NCBI GenBank assembly: GCA_023701435.1
Contig: JAMPXB010000009.1
Location: forward strand, 1-64,000
Direction of reading: 5' to 3'
DNA: 64,000 bases
From: Bacteriovoracaceae bacterium
Lineage (GTDB): Bacteria; Bdellovibrionota; Bacteriovoracia; Bacteriovoracales; Bacteriovoracaceae
Part shown: in pieces, positions 25,111 through 34,141 of the stretch
Position numbering within the stretch: position 1 is the stretch's first letter
Layout of the letters: each line of letters starts with the position of its first letter
The notes under the pieces: model-generated
Seen by the model: only the letters and a program-made list of their open reading frames with translations
The model's database searches: none
Told to the model about the DNA's origin: nothing
Program-made: the position numbers and the translations under genes

Positions 25111-26538
25111 ATGGAAGTATCTGCAAAAACCAAAATCGTCTTTGATCCTCTTTATGGTTTTATTCACTTAACAAATTTAGAATGGGAAATTATCCATACT
25201 CCTTTCTATCAGCGATTAAGATGGATCAAACAGCTGGGCTTTACTTTTTATACATTCCCCGGTGCCGAACATTCCCGTTATGGTCATTCCATTGGAGTGA
25301 TGTTTAATGCCCATAAAATTCTGCAAAGATTAGGTAAAGGGGTGCCGGAAGCTGATCTGTTTAATGACAATGTTCAGTCTCCCGAGAAGGCCTATCATCA
25401 AAGTCTGAGGTTAGCGGCCCTTCTGCATGATCTGGGAACCTTCATGTTCTCCCACACAACAGAGATGGCCTATATCCGTTATGGTGAAACAACCAATGAG
25501 AAAAATGGTAAGGGGCATCCGGATGATCATGAGCACCTGGGCTCTTACATCATTAAGAACACTGATTACCCTCGAGGCATTACTTACATCTTAAAGCAGT
25601 ATCGTCTCGATCCTCAGAAAATATCCAATCTGGTTAAAGGAATTGATCCTAGTATCCTGGCCAATCAAATTCTACATTCTGAGATTGATTGTGATCGGAT
25701 GGATTATCTTTTAAGGGATGCTCACTATTCAGGCATTAAGTATGGAACTTATGACCGAGATTATCTTCTTCATCATTTCAGAGTGGCCAATGTAAATGGC
25801 CATGATGTCTTGACCATCAATCATAATGCACTTCATGCGGTAGAAGATTTTCTCATGGCCCGTTTCGCCTGGTACTCGCAGGTGATCCGCTCAGCACGTG
25901 GGGCCCGCTTTGATGCCATTGCTGAAGAGCTGACGTTTTATATGCTGGAGAAGGGGAAGATCCATTCCTATTCTCAATTGATGGACATGATCGCAAATAA
26001 TCCTGATAAGTTTTATTCTTTCAATGATCAGTACTTCATGCAGCAGGTTCATCTGAACTACACTGACGGAAGCTTTGATAAGAATCCACGAATTAAAGAT
26101 CTCGCCTATAGTCTTCTTTTTGGTAAAGCTCCAAGAACTGTCAAATGTGAAGAGTTCAAACAGCGAATCCTAAGTCAGGACGAAGATCAGGTTTATGAAA
26201 AGATCGTCAAGAAGGCAGAAGCCAAAATTGAAGAGATCAAAGACATCTTGAAAAAGAAAGGCACTGAAACAGACTGGATTGTGGAAGATCTGCCTAAGAA
26301 GAATATTATTTTCGTTAAATCCCGCAAAAAGCTGGTGAAATCCAAGACCGGCGAAAACCTTCTTCTGGAAAGAGATCCCGCCAAGATCCTGATGGAAAAC
26401 GGTGACGTAAGGCTATTGGGAGATGTCGAGAACTCCATTATTGCTGACTTGCAGACCAAATTTAATTTTGTACCGAACGTTTACTGCTCAGAATCAGCTT
26501 ATGAATTATTGAAGAGCGAAGGCATCATCACCGTCTAG
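25111..26538 (+). CDS. HD-domain phosphohydrolase, dNTPase-like
   Basis: Member of the HD superfamily related to SAMHD1/dGTPase-like hydrolases. Metal ligands are visible in the N-terminal half: AEHSRYGHSIGV, then the HD pair in ALLHDLGTFMFSH, and a later conserved Asp in SEIDCDRMDYLLRDAHYSGI. The 475-residue length suits the dGTPase-like branch. I start it at the ATG at 25111 (MEVSAKTKIV) because the longer frame from a TTG at 25081 begins inside the right arm of the upstream terminator. The substrate (dNTP or another nucleotide) is not determined. It converges on the Aer-like gene with 1 base between stops. Confidence 0.85.
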   Translation: MEVSAKTKIVFDPLYGFIHLTNLEWEIIHTPFYQRLRWIKQLGFTFYTFPGAEHSRYGHSIGVMFNAHKILQRLGKGVPEADLFNDNVQSPEKAYHQSLRLAALLHDLGTFMFSHTTEMAYIRYGETTNEKNGKGHPDDHEHLGSYIIKNTDYPRGITYILKQYRLDPQKISNLVKGIDPSILANQILHSEIDCDRMDYLLRDAHYSGIKYGTYDRDYLLHHFRVANVNGHDVLTINHNALHAVEDFLMARFAWYSQVIRSARGARFDAIAEELTFYMLEKGKIHSYSQLMDMIANNPDKFYSFNDQYFMQQVHLNYTDGSFDKNPRIKDLAYSLLFGKAPRTVKCEEFKQRILSQDEDQVYEKIVKKAEAKIEEIKDILKKKGTETDWIVEDLPKKNIIFVKSRKKLVKSKTGENLLLERDPAKILMENGDVRLLGDVENSIIADLQTKFNFVPNVYCSESAYELLKSEGIITV

Positions 26539-26539
26539 A

Positions 26540-27889
26540 TTAATGGCTTCTTTTCAGTGCCAAATCAAAGATGGTGTCGATGTTGCCTTTGATCTTCCGG
26601 GCAGAGTCCTGGATCTCAGCAGTGTTTTGACTTAAATTTGTCTGCTGCTGGGCCAGTTCATTGATGGAACGTCTAAGCAGGTTTAAGAAACCATCCATCT
26701 CTTGAAGATAAACACTGAAAGAGCTCTTGATTTCATCTTTACGGGAAGATTCGATGGCCCCTGTTTGCTTGATGATCTCCAGAGTTCTGACGAGCTTTTT
26801 AATGCCTGACATTTGCTCTTCAATCATCATCATCTCAGAAGTGAGTTTACTGAGTTCATTGCCTAATTGATCAATGGAAGCGGTAAATAAAGAAGTAAAC
26901 ATATCTTTATTTTGAATCATGCCATCAAAGGCATTGGCCGAGGTCTTGAGGTTATGGATGGATTCTTTCACGAAGAAATCCACCATGATCATCTGAGTTT
27001 TAAGCGAGGCAATATTGAGAGAGCAATTTTTTATCACTACTGCCAGGCTTTCAGTGAAGCTCGCAAAGCTTTTGATTTGATCTTCAATCTGGGTGGCAAG
27101 TTTGGAGAATTCTTCTGAAATAACTGACAGAGTGGCCGCACTTTCACCGAAGTTTACTGCCAAAATATTCATATTCACTGAAAGGAACTTCAGTTTCTGA
27201 AATTCAGAACTTAAGAGGGCGAGATTCTCCCTGAAAGACTTACTGCCTTCTTCGAAGATTGCGATCTTGGCAAAGCTCTGGTCAAGATGAATTGAAGTGA
27301 GGTTGGTGATCTCAGTGATACGGTTGAGGGAAGGGTCAGTCGCCCCGGCGCTGGAGTGGGACTGGGAGAGGTGCTTTTTCCGTGATTTTAATTCTGTCAC
27401 AGCAGCGTGAATCATGAAATTTGAGTAATTCTCAAAACCCTTGTCTTGAATAAGTTTTAATAAAAGCTTTTCAGCTTCTTCTACCGAAGAGGCTTTTTCT
27501 TTTTTTAGCACTTCAGCATAGACTTCCTGAACGACTGAGAAAATTTCAGATGAGGGCTTAAAACGAATGGAGAGGTAACCATCCTTCACCGGAAAAGCGA
27601 AGGCGAAAACCCAGTAATAGCGGCCGTCCGCACTCATGTTTTTAACATAGGCACCAATGGGATTATTGTTTTTTAAAAAATCCCAGAAAACTTTGAATAC
27701 GCACTTTGGCATATCCGGATGTCTGATAATGTTATGGGGTGCCTTGATGATCGTCTCTGCAGGATAACCGCTGATTCTGACAAAGACAGTGTTACCGAAT
27801 TCAATAACTCCTTTCCAGTCAGTAGTGGAAAAGAATAATTCTTCGAATCCAAAGGAAACTTCTTCAAGGCGCGGTATTGGTTTTTTCAT
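26540..27889 (-). CDS. Aer-like PAS protein with diverged chemoreceptor-type C-terminus
   Basis: The N-terminal 115 residues match the PAS domain of Aer-type redox/energy sensors (KGVIEFGNTVFVRISGYP, PHNIIRHPDMPKCVFKVFWDFL, YYWVFAFAFPV), which bind FAD in that family. The remaining 330 residues are helical; LKFLSVNMNILAVNFGESAATLSVISEEFSKLA looks like a degraded chemoreceptor signalling tip, and no transmembrane helix is seen. Output is therefore probably cytoplasmic and may not reach CheA/CheW normally. The start is uncertain. The ATG at 27889 fits the domain boundary but has no SD; a GTG at 27967 has AAGGAA upstream and would add 26 hydrophobic residues. Confidence 0.8.
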   Translation of the reverse strand: MKKPIPRLEEVSFGFEELFFSTTDWKGVIEFGNTVFVRISGYPAETIIKAPHNIIRHPDMPKCVFKVFWDFLKNNNPIGAYVKNMSADGRYYWVFAFAFPVKDGYLSIRFKPSSEIFSVVQEVYAEVLKKEKASSVEEAEKLLLKLIQDKGFENYSNFMIHAAVTELKSRKKHLSQSHSSAGATDPSLNRITEITNLTSIHLDQSFAKIAIFEEGSKSFRENLALLSSEFQKLKFLSVNMNILAVNFGESAATLSVISEEFSKLATQIEDQIKSFASFTESLAVVIKNCSLNIASLKTQMIMVDFFVKESIHNLKTSANAFDGMIQNKDMFTSLFTASIDQLGNELSKLTSEMMMIEEQMSGIKKLVRTLEIIKQTGAIESSRKDEIKSSFSVYLQEMDGFLNLLRRSINELAQQQTNLSQNTAEIQDSARKIKGNIDTIFDLALKRSH

Positions 27890-27991
27890 ACAAACATTAA
27901 CGTCTAATGTGAAAAAAAATGAATGAGAAAATTTAGGAAAAATTAAATAAAGACCAGAGTGATTCACTCATGTATTTCCTTGACCTTAAAC

Positions 27992-28021
27992 TTTACTTTC
28001 CTGACTAAAAATCGGTACAAT
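27992..28021 (+). promoter_or_regulatory. Candidate promoter of the ftsE run
   Basis: TTTACT (four of six) and TACAAT (five of six) are 18 bases apart, about 60 bases upstream of ftsE. The leader then contains an 8-bp-stem hairpin (TGAGTTCC/GGGACTCA, 28039-28059) that coincides with an 8-codon open frame starting at 28038. Whether either is functional is unknown. Confidence 0.5.
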
Positions 28022-28082
28022 GTTTGCATAACGTTACATGAGTTCCATGATGGGACTCAAATAGTATAGGCAGGTTTCACGG

Positions 28083-28793
28083 ATGTTAACCGGTCGTCTT
28101 CCACAACAAGGGCGGGTCCAGAAGGGCTCAACTAATCAGAATTATTTATTTCATCTCGACAATTTGTCGGTGGAGTATGGGTCTATCAAGGCCTTAAAAT
28201 CTGTTCAACTTACAATTTATCCGGGTGAAATTTTATTTGTCACTGGCCCTTCTGGTGCCGGAAAGACATCACTTCTCAGCGTCTTAGGGGGACATTTAGC
28301 GCCCACTAGTGGCAAGGCAATCCTGCCACAAGAGAGAAATTCCAAGCATTTTGTCTCAACTGTTTTTCAAGATTTGCGATTACTGCAGAAAAAAACTTGT
28401 GAAGACAATCTGTGGATGGCCTACGATGCTTCGATTTATAACTCCAAGAATGAATTTCACCGTGAGATGGAAGATCTGGCAAAATTGCTTCATATTCAAG
28501 ATCATTTGAATCGGAAAATTGAAGACTGTAACGGCGGCTTTAAGCAGAAAGTAGCAATGATTCGTGCTCTTCTTTGTAAGCCGACGGCCATTTTGGCGGA
28601 TGAGCCTACCAGTTCACTGGATAAGGAAAACTCTTATCGTTTGTTTGAAGTCTTAAATCATTTCAACCATAAAAAAGGTCTGACTCTGGTATGGGCCACT
28701 CACAATAAGGAACTGATTAAACAGTTTCCTGGAAAGATTGCCCACCTCGATGCCGGACGATTAGTTTATTCAGGACACGCATGTTTTATCTAA
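28083..28793 (+). CDS. ftsE: FtsE-like ABC transporter ATPase
   Basis: Cytoplasmic ATPase of an FtsEX-type complex that transmits ATP hydrolysis across the membrane to activate septal peptidoglycan hydrolases. Walker A is TGPSGAGKTSL, the Q-loop FQDLRLL, Walker B AILADEPT with D-loop SSLD, and the switch histidine is in WATHNKE. The signature motif is degenerate (CNGGFKQKVAMIRA in place of LSGGxxQR). It carries a 15-20 residue N-terminal extension and overlaps the ftsX-like gene by 13 bases. The FtsE call rests mainly on the downstream ftsX- and envC-like genes. Confidence 0.85.
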   Translation: MLTGRLPQQGRVQKGSTNQNYLFHLDNLSVEYGSIKALKSVQLTIYPGEILFVTGPSGAGKTSLLSVLGGHLAPTSGKAILPQERNSKHFVSTVFQDLRLLQKKTCEDNLWMAYDASIYNSKNEFHREMEDLAKLLHIQDHLNRKIEDCNGGFKQKVAMIRALLCKPTAILADEPTSSLDKENSYRLFEVLNHFNHKKGLTLVWATHNKELIKQFPGKIAHLDAGRLVYSGHACFI

Positions 28794-29581
28794 AAGAATT
28801 TTTAAAATCGATAGGTGAGTCTCCGATCAGAGGAATGAGCTTTCTTTTTTTCTCCTGTCTTCTGGCCATGGCCCTGACTCATCGTCCATGGATTGCCCGG
28901 ACTATTGAGAAGATCTCTCCGGAAAAGATGGTGAGTCCTTATTTTGTGGCAGTACTCGATGGTACTGTTGATGCCCAGAAAATTAAAAATGTACTGCTTA
29001 ATCTTCCCGGCGTCGTAAATATTGATGATAAAGAATCAGCACGCAGCCGCTCTAAATTAAATGCACTGGTCGGGCAGCTTGGCGTTGAATATAAGCTTGA
29101 TGATGAGCTGATGAATTTCAAGTCTCTTCGCATTGTCATGAATCCCTCGCTTTCAATGGAGAGTCTGGACTTTGTTCGCAATCAGGTCGTGAAGATGGGT
29201 GGCAAAGACCATGTCTCGGCTACCGATATAAAATTTCCGGAAGTCACCGGAGTTATGAAGGCCCATCCATTTTATAGTTTTCTTGCCAAGGCCGGAGACT
29301 GGGGTGTGGTAGGAATTATTTCCTTGTTCTGGATGATTTCATACTGGCTTTGTTATGATGTTTTCCGTTCACGGTCCTATATTATTGAAAAATTTCAGCG
29401 TAAAAAACTGGTTGCGGCCAAGAGTATTGCGACTGGACTGTCTGTGGTCTTTGTAACATTTACCGCCATCGGCATCTGGAATGGAACTTTAAAGTTTTTT
29501 GATTCTGTTATCTTGCTCATGGTGTTTTCAATTTTCTGGACTTTCTCAATGCAAGATTGGAGATGGAAACCAACATTATGA
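28781..29581 (+). CDS. ftsX: FtsX-like membrane protein
   Basis: A 266-residue permease-like partner of FtsE. One N-terminal helix (about 18-35) precedes an extracytoplasmic domain of about 130 residues (VSPYFVAVLDGTVDAQKIKNVL, LPGVVNIDD), which in FtsX binds the hydrolase activator. Three helices follow (about 168-187, 208-226, 231-250), giving FtsX topology. Sequence similarity is low, as is normal for FtsX. The stop overlaps the next ATG as ATGA. Confidence 0.8.
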   Translation: MFYLKEFLKSIGESPIRGMSFLFFSCLLAMALTHRPWIARTIEKISPEKMVSPYFVAVLDGTVDAQKIKNVLLNLPGVVNIDDKESARSRSKLNALVGQLGVEYKLDDELMNFKSLRIVMNPSLSMESLDFVRNQVVKMGGKDHVSATDIKFPEVTGVMKAHPFYSFLAKAGDWGVVGIISLFWMISYWLCYDVFRSRSYIIEKFQRKKLVAAKSIATGLSVVFVTFTAIGIWNGTLKFFDSVILLMVFSIFWTFSMQDWRWKPTL

Positions 29582-30585
29582 AATTCTGCCTCATCCTTAC
29601 CTTACTTCTGTCATTTGAAGCAGTCGCGGCGATTAGAAGACCTGGCGATGAGCTTGTCCGCTATAGAAGTGAAGTCATGCAGATGGGGGCCCGTCTTCAA
29701 ACTTTGGAAAAAGAAATCAACAATAAAAATAATCTCTATCTTTCCAGTCTTCAGCAGATAAAGCAATTTGAAGCCGATGTGAAATTATATCGGGATGAGT
29801 TAAAGACCAAGCACAAAGAGGTCCAGAGATCTCAGGTTGAAAATAAAAGAATTCTTCAGAGCTATCTGCTCGAAAGTGAAAACGATACAACTGAGCCTTG
29901 GCAGAGAAAAGTTCACATGCAACTTTTAAAACAGGCCCAGGACAAACTCAGAACAAAAGAAACCGAACTAAGTAGTTTTGAGCTTAAGGTTTCTGAGTTT
30001 GATGCCAAATTAGCGGTCCTTCGTCTCAATGAAGAAGAACTCGGTGCTGTGATTAAAGAGCTGGAAGAACGTAAAAAATCAGCGATGGAGACTTATCTCT
30101 CTAAAGTTGAAAAGAAACAGAAACTTGAAAGTGTTGTTCAATCCCAGAAGCTTAAAAAGAGAATCGCTGTCGTAAAAAAAGAACTGAGCCGCACGCCAAT
30201 TGTGGTTTCAAAACCTGATCGTATGTTTTCCAGACCGGTAGAAGATTATGTGAGCTTCACCGCCAGTCCTAAGGGTGTGACCTTCAAGTATCAGGCGGCA
30301 CAACCAGTGAAAGCAGTCGCAGAAGGTAAAATTGTTTTTGCCGGTGATCTTTCTGCTTATGGACAGGTGGTCCTGATTGATCATGGCTCAGAAATCAGAA
30401 CAGTTCTTTTGGGTAAGATGAATATCAGAGTTAAGAAGAATGATATGGTCAAACACGGCGATATTCTGGCCTATACTTTGAGTGACTCGAAAGAAGCCCA
30501 GAATCTCTACTTTGAAGTCCGCAAGAAAAACACGGCCCAAAACACTATTTTGTGGTTAGACCAGAATGGAGTGAGTAAAATCTAA
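29578..30585 (+). CDS. EnvC-like coiled-coil protein with degenerate LytM domain
   Basis: Exported protein, 335 residues: signal peptide (MKFCLILTLLLSFEAVAA), a long coiled coil (about 25-190) and a C-terminal LytM/M23 domain (about 220-335, VKAVAEGKIVFAGDLSAYGQVVLIDHG, LYFEVRKK). The zinc ligands of active M23 enzymes are absent: no HxxxD and LYFEV in place of HxH. This is as in EnvC, an activator of amidases recruited by FtsEX. I start it at the ATG at 29578 because it overlaps the ftsX stop and opens the signal peptide. The name envC is not assigned because orthology across such distance cannot be shown here. Confidence 0.85.
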   Translation: MKFCLILTLLLSFEAVAAIRRPGDELVRYRSEVMQMGARLQTLEKEINNKNNLYLSSLQQIKQFEADVKLYRDELKTKHKEVQRSQVENKRILQSYLLESENDTTEPWQRKVHMQLLKQAQDKLRTKETELSSFELKVSEFDAKLAVLRLNEEELGAVIKELEERKKSAMETYLSKVEKKQKLESVVQSQKLKKRIAVVKKELSRTPIVVSKPDRMFSRPVEDYVSFTASPKGVTFKYQAAQPVKAVAEGKIVFAGDLSAYGQVVLIDHGSEIRTVLLGKMNIRVKKNDMVKHGDILAYTLSDSKEAQNLYFEVRKKNTAQNTILWLDQNGVSKI

Positions 30586-30613
30586 GACGATCATTTATCT
30601 CTTAGGAGTCCTC

Positions 30614-32029
30614 ATGTCTCGTCTTGCATCCCTTGCATTACTTTCTTTTTTTATTATTTCTCCCGCCCAGTCGAGAGAAGAAAAAAAAGCTCCACCAAAA
30701 ATTACTGAGAATCGTTCTCGCTTTGAACAGCTGGAACTCTTTAATAAAGTTCTGCATTTAGTTGAGACTCAATACTATCGTCCGGTAAGTACTGAAAAAC
30801 TTATTGAAGGTGCTTTGAAGGGAATGATGGAAACGTTGGATCCTCATTCAGCTTTTTTGAATAAAGATTATTTTGAGAAAATGCAAAATGATACGGCCGG
30901 TGAGTTTGGTGGACTAGGACTGGAAGTCACTCAAAAAGAAGGCGTGATTTATATCATTACTCCTATTGACGACACTCCTGCCTTCCGTGCAGGCATTAAG
31001 CCCAAAGATAAAATGGTAGAGATTAATCATGAGCCGATTGTCGGGATGACCCTGGAGCAGGCGATTGAAAGAATGCGCGGTAAAGTAGGGGACAAGATCC
31101 ATCTGGGAATTGTCCGTGAAGGTGAAGAAGGAATTAAACACTTTAATCTCAAGCGTGAAATCATTAAAATCAAGCCGGTGAAATCGGAACTGATTCAGGA
31201 TAAGTATGCTTATATCCGCTTAACTCAATTTCAAAAACGTTCAGCCGAGTCTATTGAAGAAGCCTTAATGAAATTAAAAACCAAGGCGAATAACAAGCTT
31301 GCGGGAATTGTTCTCGATCTTCGTTCTAATCCAGGAGGGTTACTCGATCAAGCGGTGGATGTCTCCTCGCTCTTTTTAAAAGAAGGCATTGTTGTGACAA
31401 CAGAGTCTCGTGATCCTCATAACAAAGATATTCGTTATGTTAAAAAGTCTGGTTACAAAGATTTAGAAACGCCAATGGTTGTTTTAATTAATGGAGCTTC
31501 GGCTTCTGCTTCGGAAATTGTAGCAGGTGCCCTGCAGGATTATGAACGTGCCATCATTATGGGGACTCAGTCTTTTGGTAAAGGGTCAGTTCAAACAGTT
31601 GCTCAACTAGATCAGAGTACCGGTGTGAAACTCACAATTGCTCAGTACATGACTCCTAAAAACCGCAGGATTCAGGCCTTGGGAATCAAACCAGATGTTC
31701 AGATTGAAGAAATGAATCAGGATGATTTTGAAAAGGTCCGTAAGGAGGACCGTTATATCCGTGAAAAGGATTTAAAAGGTCATTTAACGGCCACTATCGA
31801 AACGGCCGAAGAAAAGAAAGTTCGTGAAGCCTCTGAACGCGAAGAAAGAATTCAACGGGTAAAAGAAATGGAAGCCCGAAGATCCGAGAAGAAGAAATCT
31901 TCCAAAGAAAAAGAAGATGATTTATTCCAGACCTATGCACCAGGTGAAGATTATCAAGTTTTGCAGGCCGTGAGATATCTTCAAGGATTCAATGTCTTTG
32001 AATCATTTCTTAAGGCGAATAAAAATTAA
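30614..32029 (+). CDS. ctpA: C-terminal processing peptidase, S41 family
   Basis: Periplasmic serine protease of the CtpA/Prc family. A signal peptide (about 1-20) precedes a PDZ domain (about 100-170, GLGLEVTQKEG, DDTPAFRAGIKPKDKM) and the catalytic domain with dyad Ser298 (GASASASEIVAG) and Lys323 (SFGKGSVQ), 25 residues apart as expected. The C-terminal 110 residues are Lys/Glu-rich and likely extended. SD TAGGAG. The gene overlaps xseA as TAATG. CtpA homologues process or degrade peptidoglycan hydrolases, which fits the neighbouring LytM genes. Confidence 0.94.
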   Translation: MSRLASLALLSFFIISPAQSREEKKAPPKITENRSRFEQLELFNKVLHLVETQYYRPVSTEKLIEGALKGMMETLDPHSAFLNKDYFEKMQNDTAGEFGGLGLEVTQKEGVIYIITPIDDTPAFRAGIKPKDKMVEINHEPIVGMTLEQAIERMRGKVGDKIHLGIVREGEEGIKHFNLKREIIKIKPVKSELIQDKYAYIRLTQFQKRSAESIEEALMKLKTKANNKLAGIVLDLRSNPGGLLDQAVDVSSLFLKEGIVVTTESRDPHNKDIRYVKKSGYKDLETPMVVLINGASASASEIVAGALQDYERAIIMGTQSFGKGSVQTVAQLDQSTGVKLTIAQYMTPKNRRIQALGIKPDVQIEEMNQDDFEKVRKEDRYIREKDLKGHLTATIETAEEKKVREASEREERIQRVKEMEARRSEKKKSSKEKEDDLFQTYAPGEDYQVLQAVRYLQGFNVFESFLKANKN

Positions 32030-33297
32030 TGCAGGGTTTTAATGCAGCTTCCGTCTCTGATCTCGTAGGATCCATAAAAAATGTTCTGGAAGAGCAATTC
32101 CAGGAAGTCATGGTTCAAGGAGAGGTGACCAATCTCTCTTTGTCTGGTGCTGGACATTGGTATTTTACGCTGTCTGATGAAAATGCCAGCATCTCTTGTG
32201 CCTTGTTTAAGGGAGATGCTCTAAGAAACCCCCTCATTCGAAATTTAAAAGATGGTGATAAAATTATTATCGTCGGGCCCCTGAGTGTTTATCAAAAACG
32301 GGGATCTTTTCAATTGCTGGCAAAACGAATTTTTCCGGCCGGGGAAGGGCAGCTCAAACTTCAGTATGAAAGATTGAAGGCAAGACTTTCTCAAGAGGGC
32401 CTCTTCGATATTGAAAAGAAAAAGCCTCTTCCCTTATTTCCTAAACGCATTGCCGTCATAACTGCCGAGCATGGGGCTGCTCTCCAGGATTTTCTTAATG
32501 TCATGAAGAGAAGATCTTTATGGCTTGATATCCTGATCGTTCCTGCCTTGGTGCAGGGCGAAGGTGCGCCCAAATCACTATTTAATGCACTCAAAAAAGC
32601 TTCGAGCATTGAAGATATTGAAGTGATTGTACTCACCCGTGGGGGAGGAAGTCTGGAGGATCTCTGGGCCTTTAATGATGAAAATCTTGTGCGTGCTATT
32701 GCTGAATGCGCTGTCCCTGTAATCAGCGCCGTTGGCCACCAGGTTGATTACACACTTTGTGATTATGTGGCCGATCATCGTTCAGAGACGCCAACTGCCG
32801 CTGCTGAAACACTCTCACAGCCTCAGACAGAGCTAAAGTCCCGCCTCCTTTTTTGCCAAAGTCATTTAAAGTCGGACCTCTTTAAGGTCTATCAGCATGT
32901 TCAGCTCATGATTCAGAAGTTTCATCCGCGAGAGCTTCTCAACCTTATGAAGCAAAGAATTAATGAAGGCGAAAAACGACTGAGTAGTATTCATTTAAAA
33001 GAAAGAGCTGCCGAATTAATCGGACTGCCTGAAGCCTCCCAAAGAGTGGATGAAAGCATCCTTAAACTTCGTCATGCTACAGAAATAAAAACCACTCAAT
33101 TAAATGAAAAAGTTCTCAGATTGGAACAGGTGCTAGGGGCCTTAAGTCCACTTAAGGTTCTGGGGCGTGGTTACTCTTATGTTACCCTTGATAACGGGGA
33201 AGTAATCACTTCTAAAAAAACTTTTGATATTAAAAATTCTGGTACCAGAATAGAAATCCAATTCCATGATGGAAAAGGTTCAGCGATAAAGGAATAA
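32029..33297 (+). CDS. xseA: Exodeoxyribonuclease VII large subunit
   Basis: Cytoplasmic single-strand exonuclease subunit. The N-terminal OB-fold is followed by the catalytic core with AVITAEHGAALQDFLNVMKRR, VLTRGGGSLEDLWAFNDE, VISAVGHQVDYTLCDYVADHRSETPTAAAE, split as in the family, and a helical C-terminus. The 422 residues are typical. The small subunit XseB is not adjacent. Its place within an envelope run, coupled to ctpA by TAATG and 1 base before the M23 gene, is unexpected for a DNA enzyme but the spacing implies co-transcription. Confidence 0.95.
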   Translation: MQGFNAASVSDLVGSIKNVLEEQFQEVMVQGEVTNLSLSGAGHWYFTLSDENASISCALFKGDALRNPLIRNLKDGDKIIIVGPLSVYQKRGSFQLLAKRIFPAGEGQLKLQYERLKARLSQEGLFDIEKKKPLPLFPKRIAVITAEHGAALQDFLNVMKRRSLWLDILIVPALVQGEGAPKSLFNALKKASSIEDIEVIVLTRGGGSLEDLWAFNDENLVRAIAECAVPVISAVGHQVDYTLCDYVADHRSETPTAAAETLSQPQTELKSRLLFCQSHLKSDLFKVYQHVQLMIQKFHPRELLNLMKQRINEGEKRLSSIHLKERAAELIGLPEASQRVDESILKLRHATEIKTTQLNEKVLRLEQVLGALSPLKVLGRGYSYVTLDNGEVITSKKTFDIKNSGTRIEIQFHDGKGSAIKE

Positions 33298-33298
33298 T

Positions 33299-34141
33299 AT
33301 GAAATACACTCTACTTACACTTCTCATTCCTAGTTTAGTAAGTTGCGCTTTGGCCAATAACCCTGTTCAAAGAGAACAGACGATCAGACCAGGTGAAGTG
33401 AGATTTCTTGAATTTGAAGATACGACAGAGGGTGCTAAGTTATTCTGCCGTAATCAGGAAGTTAAGCTGCACAAGAGCGGCAGCAAGGCCCAGGCCGTAA
33501 TCATTGAAAGTTATTTTTCTGATCTCAAACCTTTCACCTGTTATTTAAAGCAAAACGACCAGAATCTGGAGGAAATTTTCTTTAAGATTGAAGATCGTAC
33601 CTTTAAGGCCGAACAGTTGCGTGTGAATCCGAAAAAAATCAAGTTGTCTGCTAAAGATCAAAAACGGGCCAACGCTGAACAGTTAGTGCTGAATAAAATC
33701 TATGCTTCATCATCGGATTTCTTTCAGTTTAAATCTTATTTCGAAACTCCAATGACCAGCCATGTGACGAGTGTTTATGGCACGAAGCGTGTTTATAACA
33801 AACAGAAAAAGGGTCAGCATTTGGGGATTGATTTCCGTGCGGCCATTGGCGACAAAGTTCCAGCGGCCAATGCAGGGAGAGTCGTTCTGGCCGCCGATCT
33901 CTTTTATACCGGCTGGACAGTGATCATTGATCACGGGCTGGATATTTTCACTGTTTATGGGCACCTTTCTAAGCCTTTGGTAGAAGCCGGACAGATGGTG
34001 GAGCGCGGACAACTTATCGGTCTTTCCGGAAACACTGGAAGAACTTCTGGACCACATCTTCACTGGGGTGTTAAAGTCCAAGGCCAGTATATTGATGGTT
34101 TTGTCCTGATTGAGGAAACCAAAAAAATCTTCAAGGAATAA
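33299..34141 (+). CDS. M23 peptidase lipoprotein
   Basis: Predicted peptidoglycan endopeptidase. Signal peptide II with lipobox SLVSC places the acylated cysteine at residue 16. The C-terminal M23 domain keeps all metal ligands: HLGIDFRA (H and D), and HLHWGV for the HxH. The GDKVPAANAGRVVLAAD and GHLSKPLVEAGQMVERGQLIG segments are typical. Unlike the EnvC-like protein upstream it should be catalytically active. SD AAGGA sits directly before the ATG. The stop overlaps the next start as TAATG. Confidence 0.93.
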   Translation: MKYTLLTLLIPSLVSCALANNPVQREQTIRPGEVRFLEFEDTTEGAKLFCRNQEVKLHKSGSKAQAVIIESYFSDLKPFTCYLKQNDQNLEEIFFKIEDRTFKAEQLRVNPKKIKLSAKDQKRANAEQLVLNKIYASSSDFFQFKSYFETPMTSHVTSVYGTKRVYNKQKKGQHLGIDFRAAIGDKVPAANAGRVVLAADLFYTGWTVIIDHGLDIFTVYGHLSKPLVEAGQMVERGQLIGLSGNTGRTSGPHLHWGVKVQGQYIDGFVLIEETKKIFKE

